In this document: positions 1 to 8,400 of the stretch, piece by piece
Layout of the letters: every line of letters begins with the position of its first letter
How positions within the stretch are numbered: the stretch's first letter is position 1
NCBI GenBank assembly: GCA_012961745.1
Contig: DTYT01000113.1
Coordinates: 1-10,229 of the forward strand
Length of the DNA stretch: 10,229 nucleotides
Reading direction: 5' to 3'
Source of the DNA: Kiritimatiellia bacterium
Lineage (GTDB): Bacteria > Verrucomicrobiota > Kiritimatiellia > B70-G9
The notes under the pieces: model-generated
Databases searched by the model: none
Told to the model about the DNA's origin: nothing
The model's input: only the letters and a program-made list of their open reading frames with translations
Program-made: the position numbers and the translations under genes

Positions 1-1042
1 GTGCCCGCGCGATCTGACAGGCGTACGGCACTGGCTGCGTCTCATCCCCCAACTCGCACCAGGACAGTGCCGGACAGCCGCTGCACCATGGCTCCCAGGA
101 ACAGCCGTCGCAGGCATAATCTGCCGGGCTGGGGATCCGTTGCATTCCCTGCAATTGACGCCATGCCGCCGGGAAGCCACCGTCCTTCAACGCCACTGCC
201 CGGTGTACGGCCAGGGCGCAGGGGGCCAGCCTGCCGCGCGCATCGATGAAGAACCCGGTCAGGCCGGCACCGCAGCGGTACAACCGACGCGGGCCGTTCG
301 TCGCCGCCCGTGCGGCGTGGATTCTCCACTGGCGGCGCCGGTCCCTGTCCGCCAGTTCGACACCCACCGCCTCGCGGGCCGCTGCCCGCAGTCGCGAAAC
401 GCCGCCCCCCTGGTGATAGGCGAAAACCAGCGGGTCAACCCGGAAAGGCACCCCCAGCGCCGAAGCCCGGCGTCCCAGGGCTGCCACTTCGCCGAGGTTC
501 CTGCGCAGGATTACGGTCTTCAACCCGACGGAGATGCCGCACTCCAGCAATTTCTTGATCGTCGCCATGGCGCATTCGAACGAGCCTTCCTGTCCGGTGA
601 TCGCGTCGTGAGTCTCCGCCGCCGCTCCGTAGAGCGATACTTCCACCAGGCGCGGCGGAAAGCGCCGCCACAACCCGAAATGCTCGGTCGTGACCAGGGT
701 GCCGTTGGTGAAAACGCTGACCAGCATACCCCGCTTGCGGGCTGCCAGATAGATAGTGCCGAAGTCCGGATGCAGCAAGGGCTCGCCGCCGGTCAGTGTC
801 AGGAAGAGCGTGCCGGCTTCCCCCAGTTCGTGGATCGTGGTCAGCGCCAGGTCGGTCGGCAACTCCTCCTGACGCTGGCCCTGCTGGTAACAGTGGATAC
901 ATTCCAGATTACATCGGCGGGTGAGTTCCATCATTCCGGAGACCGGGATTCTCAGGCGCGCAGCACTCCGGCGGAAGCCGTCCATCCACTGCCGTGTGCT
1001 CCCCCCGGCTTCAAGATAGCAGTCAGTGCAGGGCACGCTCAT
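1..1042 (-). CDS. Radical SAM/SPASM domain enzyme, probable peptide maturase (3' end beyond window)
   Basis: The reading frame is open from an ATG at 1042 down to position 1 (347 full codons, no stop), so the C-terminus is missing, probably by only a few residues. Seen: the radical SAM CX3CX2C motif at C44, C48 and C51 (context RRCNLECIHCY), which binds the 4Fe-4S cluster; a GGEP motif at 85-88 for S-adenosylmethionine; FTNGT at 111-115 and VEVSLYG at 133-139, typical core strands. The C-terminal SPASM domain has C257-X12-G-X4-C275, then C311, C314, C320, C323, C329 and C342, enough for two auxiliary Fe-S clusters. Such enzymes modify ribosomal peptides (thioether, C-C or similar bonds) in the cytosol. 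The start overlaps the stop of the PqqD-like gene by 4 bp (ATGA) and GGTGGA lies just upstream, so the two are translationally coupled. Family assignment is firm; the substrate and exact chemistry are unknown. An extra C5-X2-C8 pair sits near the N-terminus. Confidence 0.92.
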   Translation of the reverse strand, partial: MSVPCTDCYLEAGGSTRQWMDGFRRSAARLRIPVSGMMELTRRCNLECIHCYQQGQRQEELPTDLALTTIHELGEAGTLFLTLTGGEPLLHPDFGTIYLAARKRGMLVSVFTNGTLVTTEHFGLWRRFPPRLVEVSLYGAAAETHDAITGQEGSFECAMATIKKLLECGISVGLKTVILRRNLGEVAALGRRASALGVPFRVDPLVFAYHQGGGVSRLRAAAREAVGVELADRDRRRQWRIHAARAATNGPRRLYRCGAGLTGFFIDARGRLAPCALAVHRAVALKDGGFPAAWRQLQGMQRIPSPADYACDGCSWEPWCSGCPALSWCELGDETQPVPYACQIARA

Positions 1043-1329
1043 GCGCGTTCCACCAGTCCCATCCGTTCCATCTGGGTCAGAAAGTTGCTGCAATCTTCAC
1101 GGACGTGACCGCCGGCCTCCCCGGTGACCTGCTGGATATGCTCGCATATCTCGTTCAGGCTGCGCGGCTCGTCGAGCAGATCCCAGATGACTTCCGCAGT
1201 CGGGTTGAGAACATACAGACTCATAACATCGGCCACCCCCGCCGCAACCGGCACCAGGAAAACCTCGCCGGCCACGCACCTTTTCACCGCGGATGCCGCC
1301 CGCCGATATCTGGGGTCTTTCTCCGTCAC
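1039..1329 (-). CDS. PqqD-family peptide chaperone (RRE-like)
   Basis: A 96-residue protein that reads as a complete PqqD-family domain. The pattern is visible: a hydrophobic strand region (VFLVPV), then LNPTAEVIWDLLDEPRSLNEICEHI at about 41-65, then a C-terminal helix with D79 and FLTQMERMGLVE. In PQQ, mycofactocin and many RiPP pathways this fold (RiPP recognition element) binds the leader of a precursor peptide and presents it to the radical SAM/SPASM partner. Here the partner is the next gene, overlapping by 4 bp. The start is GTG at 1329, supported by GGGGGAG seven bases upstream. The gene begins 29 bp after the stop of the giant C25 protein, so all three probably share one transcript. 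It is not the true PqqD of PQQ synthesis as far as can be seen, since no pqqA, pqqB or pqqC is in view. Family confidence is high; its client is unknown. Confidence 0.88.
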   Translation of the reverse strand: MTEKDPRYRRAASAVKRCVAGEVFLVPVAAGVADVMSLYVLNPTAEVIWDLLDEPRSLNEICEHIQQVTGEAGGHVREDCSNFLTQMERMGLVERA

Positions 1330-1336
1330 GAAAAGT

Positions 1337-1343
1337 CTCCCCC
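1337..1343 (-). promoter_or_regulatory. Shine-Dalgarno of the PqqD-like gene
   Basis: GGGGGAG on the minus strand, seven bases before the GTG at 1329. It supports this GTG as the start and lies wholly inside the 29-bp gap after the giant gene. Confidence 0.6.
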
Positions 1344-1358
1344 GATGGGTTGCGCCTG

Positions 1359-2402
1359 CTACCTCATCATCACTGCAGGATCACCGATGAGGTTGTAAAG
1401 GTAAAGCAGATATCCATTCCGCGTCCGCTCCGCCGTTCCCGCCACGGCCGCCTGCACCGCCGCCCCCAGGTCCTGCACTCCCCGCCCGTACACGGCCGCC
1501 AGGAACTCGTCGGCCAGCAGCCGCGCGGAGCGGTGCAGGGAAAGACCGCTTGGCGCCAACGCGGCAACGAAACCGCCGTCGGCATCCATCACCAGCACCT
1601 CCGCAAGGCAGTCATTGCCCGGAATTTCGAAGCGTCCCGCCACGCAGGTTATCGCGATCAGCACCGGGAGACGGCCGGAGTTCGCCAGCAGGCCGGCGTC
1701 CGTCGCCAGCAGCAATCCCTCCTGTGCCAGGCGGTCCAGCCCGGCATGACCCATAAAGGTCATCACCCGCGCTCCGGTTCCCAGCTCATTCAGCAGAAGA
1801 GTCCGCACGGCAGCCGCATCGTAATCCCGCAGGTATATCTTGACCACCTGGTAGGCCGGCCCGATCCACTGTGCGACCGCATCGCTGTCATCTTCGAAAT
1901 TACCGCCGTCATCGGCATCATCAGCCGTCACCAGCACCCGGTTGGTCCACGCGCCCGCCGCCGACTCGTAGGCTGAGAGCTTGCCGATATAGGCATCCAC
2001 CTCCGCCTCCGACACCGCCGGGATCCTGCCGATGGCCATCTCCGGAACCGCGTCGTCTCCCACCACGTCCGCGTACCAGATATCGGAGGCAAACAGTCCT
2101 TCGGGTGTGGATTGCAACCGCACGGGGACATGATTCTGGCCGAATCCCATACGGTCCCGGTAGTCATACGATCCCTTGCCTACCAGGACCACATAGCGCG
2201 GAGCGATGCTCCAGTACGTGTAGGCGTAATCAAGGAAGCGGCGGATGGCCGCCGGGTCGGGCACGCCGAAATTGAACACATCATAGATCTCGTCAACGGT
2301 GACCGTCATCGTCCGCAGACCCCGCGCCTGGTGGAAGGCTGCCAGCCGCTTGGCCGCGTCGGCCAAGGCGGCGGAGCAAATCGCCAGGTAATCCACCTGG
2401 TG
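1359..2402 (-). other. Peptidase C25 (gingipain-type) catalytic domain
   Basis: Residues about 2065-2411. It starts with VDYLAICSAAL and AFHQARGLRTMTV, then VPDPAAIRRFLDYAY and APRYVVLVGKGSYDYRD. DIWYADVVGDD, PEMAIGRIPA, MGHAG (His 2283) and ITCVAGRF (Cys 2317) follow. The order matches the caspase-like gingipain fold, including a CLAE segment after the Cys as in RgpB (CFAE), and the closing GDP motif. The key residues are intact, so an active peptidase is expected. Whether it prefers Arg or Lys cannot be read from the sequence by eye. Confidence 0.85.
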
Positions 2403-5400
2403 GTCCGCGGTCAGGAACCGATTCGACGGTGCAACGGCAATTTCCGGCGCCGGCAGGCTTCCCAGTTCCCCCGCCGCAAAGCACATGTCGGCATCCAGCG
2501 ATCGGAAACTGGCGGCGTATTCGCCGCCGTATTGCACGACCTCCACATTCTCCACCAGGAGCGGCTGCCCCGGCCGGGAGATATCCAAAACCAGTACTCC
2601 TGCGGAGGCGAATCCTTCCACCGTGACCACCCTGCGCCCGTCGGCATTTCCTTGGAGCATTCCAGCGGTGGCTCGGCTCCACCGTGCATACTCTATGCGC
2701 AAGCAGTCCAGGCCGAAGACGCTGTAGGGTACGCCGTCATCCAGGATCGCTTCGACTAGCAGATCGTTCGTGGCGCCCAGCAATCCGGGGGGGAACGGGG
2801 CAGATACGGCGGCCTGCGTGGTGCCGGACCATGCACATTCGGCCAACGTGATCCCGTTGAGTGAAACCCGCGCATGATGGCGGGTCTCCGATACGCCTTT
2901 GAGGACCACGGTGAGCGAGCCTGCGCTTCCGGCGGGAGCCGGATCGTCCAGGGAAAAACCGATCTGTCGCGATGCCTGCGCCGGGTTGCCGGCGACCAGT
3001 ATGTCCCACAGCCAGAAGTCGCCTTCCGGATCGTCGAACACCGCCGTGGCGGCGACGTTGTCCTCCTCGAGCTCCACCGCGCTGCGGAAGGTCTGCCCCA
3101 GTTCCGGGGCGGGGGCGCCGCCGTCCACGGTTTCCATGGCGGGATTACGTCCCCAACCCAGCCAGTAAACGTTGTGATCGCTGAATATGTTCTGCGGCCC
3201 CAGCCCGTAGAAACACAATCCTCCGAAATCATCCGGGCATACGTAGGGGACAGGCTGTCCCATATTCTCCAGTCGCAGATAGCGGTACTGGACCAAGAGC
3301 CTGACGTACCACTCGGGCAGGTCGAAGGCCGCGGCCAGGTCCGAGGTGCTCACGTAGTAGAGAGAATTGGAGTAAACCAGCAGTTTCAGCATGTTGCCGG
3401 ATACGGGTGCCGGACGCACGCGTTTCCGTCCCCAGCCGTCGCCGGCCGGCCCCTTGTTCAGCGCCTTGGCCAGGGTCCGCCGCACGACACGGCGGGCCAC
3501 CGCCCGGAACAGGTGCTGCGGCGCCCTTTCGGCCTTGATCGCGCCCTGCGCCTTTCCGGCCCGCGGCAGGTACGAACCATCGGCGTCACGCACGGCCACG
3601 GGTCCGAAAATTCTCCGACGCCCCTTGGCGTCTATCTCCTCCAGCCGGTACCGGTGGCCCAATCGCCCGTTCACGTCGAAGTAGCAGTAGGCGGCCCCCT
3701 GGGGCGCCTGGGAAGCAGGAAGCAGCGCGTCGTTGAGGATCCGGAAGCCGTCTTCTCCCCGGGAGGAGCGCAGCAGATTGAAACCCAGAGTACCGATCTC
3801 TGAGGCCGTCTCCCATGCCACTCGTACCCCCTGCTCCTCGAGCAAAGCCGCCAGCGACGCCAGCACCACCAGGGTCGGCACCGGGGTGATTACCACGTAA
3901 CCGGTGTTGTTGGTCGCGGTGGGATCGTAGCGGGTGGCGGCCGAAACCGAGGACTGGTTGGTGATGTCCGTCCCGGCGGTCCCGACATCCACGCCGACCA
4001 TGATGTAAAGCGAAGTGGAATCGCCCACTGCCAGGTCGCCGACCTGCCAGATGCCGCTGACCTCGTTGTACACGCCGTTGGAATGGCTGTGGTATGTAAC
4101 TCCCGAAGGCAGCAGGTCGCTTACCTCGACGCCCGTGGCATCATCGGGTCCCTGGTTGGTCAGGGTAAGGATATATTGGATACTCTCGCCTTCCGAGGGG
4201 GACGTGTCCGAGACCGCCTTGCCCAATGCCAGGTCGGCGTGTACCACGCAATCGGTGACCACGTCGCTGATGGACGGCTGGCTGGCGCTGGCTACCGAAG
4301 CGGTGTTGACCAGCTGCGCCACCGTGCCGGGTGTATCTACCGTCACCTGAAAGACTACCGTAAGCGTCTGGCCGGTTCCCAGCGTGTGATCCTCGGCCAG
4401 CACCGGCGGCGACCCTCCGGCATTGGTTACGATTCCGGGAGCGGACAGCATGCTGATCTCCACATTGTCGAAAAAGGCCATCTCGCCGTATTCCCAGTTC
4501 TGGCTCTCATTGGCGTAGCGGACCGTGGTGCTGGGTGAGATATAGGCACTTATGTCATAATTGGTCCACCCGCTCGCCGTCCCCCCGAATGAATCCAGCG
4601 TGGTGAAATTGACACCGTCGGTGGATATCTGCAGCGATATGGTCTCCCCGGCGTCCAGACCCACGGTTTCCCAGTCGAAGCTCAGGACCGCCCCGGTGTA
4701 GCCCGAAAGATCGGCCGCCCGCTGGATGCGTTCAACCCCCACGTAAGCATAATGAATTCTCAATCTGCCGTTGGTGATGCCCACGTAGTCACCCACCGGC
4801 CCCGGGTATCCGTCCGGGTCGTTCTCGATCCAGGGACCCGACCAATTGACCGTCCCGTCGTTGTTCGAATATGAAACCGCGTTGAATTCGTCGCGGACCG
4901 TATTACTGGCCACCCCGTAGCCGATCACCCGGCTGCTGTTGGAGACATAGGTGGCCCCGGCGGGTACCGGGTCGTATACGGTCACTATGGAATGTTCCAC
5001 CGTCCCGGTATAGAGGATCTCGATCGTGTAAGTAACCACATCTCCGGGCGACAAACATCCGGAAACATCGGAAGTCTTGGTCATGACCAGACCGAACTCC
5101 GGCAACAGGTAACCGGCATCCCAGTTGGTCGCCATCTCGAAGGGGGCCACGCTGAAAATCGGCGTGCAGTAGGTGAGCTTGGACACGTCGCTGTCCGCCG
5201 TGTCGTCGGAACCCTGATCGGTCAGGGTAAAGGCGTAGTCCGGCGGCTGCTCGAACTTGAGGAAGTATGAGCCCGGGGTCACATTCTCGAAAAAGTAGTA
5301 GCCGGATCCGTCGCTTTGAGTTGCGTCCACGAGATTGGTATCCCCGTCGTACAAGTAGACGTTGACGTTGCTCATGCCCGACTCGCCCGCTTCCTGGATC

Positions 5401-8400
5401 CCGTTCGAATTGACGTCGAACCACGTGTAGTCCCCGATGACCCCCGGCGGAAGATAGAGACCGGCGTCCCAGGAGAAGTCATTGCTCCCCGCACCGACTG
5501 AGAAGATCACCGTGCGGCCGTTGGTCGGATCGGCGTCGCTGTCCACGGTGTCATCGGAACCCTGATCGCGGGGACTTATGTAGTAATTGGTCGGCGGAAC
5601 AAATTCCAGGAAGTAACTGCCCGCCCCTAGGCCGGCCACCTGGTAATAACCATTGGTATCGGTCTGCGTAGAGCTCACCAGGTTGCTCCCGCTATCGTAG
5701 AGGCGCACCGTCACCCCCCAGACCCCCTGCGTCTCGGAGACCTCCTGTATCCCATTGGTATTGCTGTCCCGCCATACCCGGTCTCCCAGTGCGGCCGCGA
5801 CCACCTGGTCGGTGACCGACGCCTGTTCGGCGACCAGCATCTGTTCGCTGCGCACGTACGCGGTGTTGACGATCTGCGTGACGGGACAGGGGTTCTCGAC
5901 CACCACCTGGTAGGTAACCCTGAGCCATTGCCCCGGCCCCAGGGTATAGCCGTCGGCCAGAATGGGAGGCGGATTCCCGGTGTTGGTGACCACCGACGCC
6001 GGCTGCAGAAATGCTATTTCGATGTCATCGAACCAGACCCGGTCCCAGTTGCCCATGCCGCGATCGTTGTTGTAGAAAGCGATTGTGGTGTTGGTACCGA
6101 TATGCGCGGTCACGTCGTAGTTGGTGAAAATATAGGAGGGGTCCGTCGCCGGGCCGGCGTAGGTGTCTAGCAGCGTCCAAGGCGCGGTTCCGTTGGACGA
6201 GATGTACAGCCATACCAGCTCGTTGGCGTTGTCCAGACTGTCCCGGCGGTAGTAGAGGCTCAGCACCGCGGCGGTGGCACCCGACAGGTCCGCCCCGCGG
6301 TAGATATACAGGTTGTCATCGCGGTAACGCAGCTGGTAGTTCGATACATCCGCCAGCACCTGGATATCACCGGCGGTAGGCCCGTCGCCTTCGCTTTCCA
6401 CCCAGTCGTCGAGCCAGTCCTGGCTGCCGTCGTTGTTGCTGTAGGCCTGCGCGTTGAACTCGTCCCGCACAGTGTTCGAGCCGAGCGACTGGAGGTAGAC
6501 GATGGTGGTACTGTCCGCCACGTAGGTCACTCCGGTGGGCAGGTAGTCCCTCACCCGGACGCCCGTATGGGTAAGCGTGCTGCTGTTGGTCACCACGATG
6601 GTAAAGGTAAGCGTCTGCCCCGGCACGACCCCGTTGGTACTATCGGACTCCTTGGTTACAGCCAGCTTCTCGGCGGGGTCGATGTAGACCAACGCCGTAT
6701 CCAGCGGTGAGAATACATAGGCGTTCTGGTTGGTCTCGTCCGCCGTGTCGGTGCCCCATGTCCAGGCATCGTTCCGGTTGTACCCGTATTGGTAACTCCC
6801 GGCCACGGTCTGCGCCTGGAAGGTGACCGTGATTTTCTGGTTGGAGGCCAGATCGTAGTCCAGTTCCCAGGCAAGTTCTCCGCCCCCGGTTATTACCGGA
6901 TCGTTGGTCAGGGAGGATGAGCCGTCGGAGAATGATATGGTGGTCGAGTTGGAAACATATTCCCATCCGGAAGGCAGGCGATCGTAGATATCGACGTTGT
7001 AGATATTGAAGTCGTAGCTGGTCACGACCAGGGTGAACGTGACGACACCTCCCGTGCTCGGCAGGTCTTCCGGATCGGCGGTCTTCTCGATTCCGAGAGC
7101 GGGATCACGCCAATAGAGCGGTAGGAGAGCGTACCCATAATCGTAGTCCGGCAGCGGTTCGCCGGGCGACTGTTGAGTGTTATCCTGTCCCCAGACCAGC
7201 ACGAAGGGCTGGTTGCCGTACACGCGGGCGCCGGTCGCGTCAGTATCCGGGTCGTATATCTGGGCCATTTCCAGCCGGTCCAGGACCAGCGTGCGGTCAT
7301 TGGTCCCGTCGTTCTCGAAATCCACCCAGATCACCGTGTCGTCGTAGAGCGGCGCAATGTACATCGGATTGGCGGGCGCGTACGCATTGTAGTACTCCGC
7401 CGCCAGCAGGTCGGCGTCCAGCACCTGGTATCCCCAGTCCACTATGTCGTCATCGTCATCCGCGGCCACCAACAGCCAGATCTTCTTTGCGGGATCCTCC
7501 GAGGACACCTCGACCGCGTAAAAGCCGCCGGTTTCGTCCGCCGGAAGAAAAGGCAGTTCATAGCGGTACACGTCCCCCCGATTGGTCAGGGTGACCTGGA
7601 AGTTGGTGCTGAAGGTCTCGATGTTGACCGTAGTGTTGCTCTCCAGAGCATAAATGTATGCCGCATTGGTCGAAGTGCCGGTGAATTCACCCGGAATGAA
7701 AGTCTGCGAGGGTGCCGGCACCACGTACTTGGAACCCAGCAACTGGCGGGGGGTCAGGGAGAAAAAGCGGGTGTCCACGAACTCGTTGACGCTGCTCATC
7801 AGGGCCGCCTGCACCGGCCGCGCTGCGCCCGAGCTGGCGTCGCTGGCCGCTATCGATACCCCCGCGTTGACGTTGGTAAGATAGATGTTGGCCCCCTGGG
7901 AAAGGTTGGTGTCCAGGATTACTCCCGCGGACGGATCGGTCACCACGATACGGGTATTGTTCGAGACGACTTCGATAAACAGGAAGGAATATTCAAACGG
8001 ATAGGAGCTGTTGGTATAAGTCAGATCCTCTCCCACCGGGACGTCATAAGAGTCCTGCCAGCGGCTGACCGGATAGATTTCCCAGGATCCAGCGATATAG
8101 CTTCCGGGGTCGTCCGGCCACACGATCCGCAGGACGAACACCGGCGCCCCGGAAATGAAGATCCGGTCACCACCGTCCACACCTTCGCTGCCGCTTACAT
8201 AGGCGTTGGTCTCAGTGAGAACCAACACCTCCCCGCGGGAAAGCGCCCCCCCCTGCTCCCCCGGACCTCCGGATGGGGTGTCCCACTTGGCATCCGCCGT
8301 GTTGTAGGGATCGTCCGGATCGAAATCATACCCGTCCTCCCATTCATCCAGATAAACATGCGTCCCATCGGCGCTGGCTACAATGCACACCCGGGAGTTT

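Noticed and set aside
435..902. 155-codon minus-strand frame inside the radical SAM gene
   Set aside because: Out-of-frame shadow: the other frame carries CX3CX2C, GGEP and the SPASM cysteines.
140..1108. 322-codon open frame on the plus strand
   Set aside because: Antisense to the radical SAM/SPASM gene, whose cysteine motifs are unambiguous. The plus-strand product is Arg/Gln-rich and resembles nothing known.
1039..1329. PQQ biosynthesis locus
   Set aside because: A PqqD-like protein followed by a radical SAM/SPASM enzyme recalls pqqDE, but no pqqA, pqqB or pqqC is visible and the neighbour is a C25 protein. A different peptide pathway is more likely.
1359..1500. C-terminal sorting signals (LPXTG, PEP-CTERM, type IX domain)
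   Set aside because: The chain ends in NLIGDPAVMMR right after the C25 fold; none of these motifs or a terminal membrane segment is present.
2874..3803. 309-codon open frame on the plus strand
   Set aside because: Antisense to the basic linker and pre-catalytic region of the giant gene, with no domain signal.
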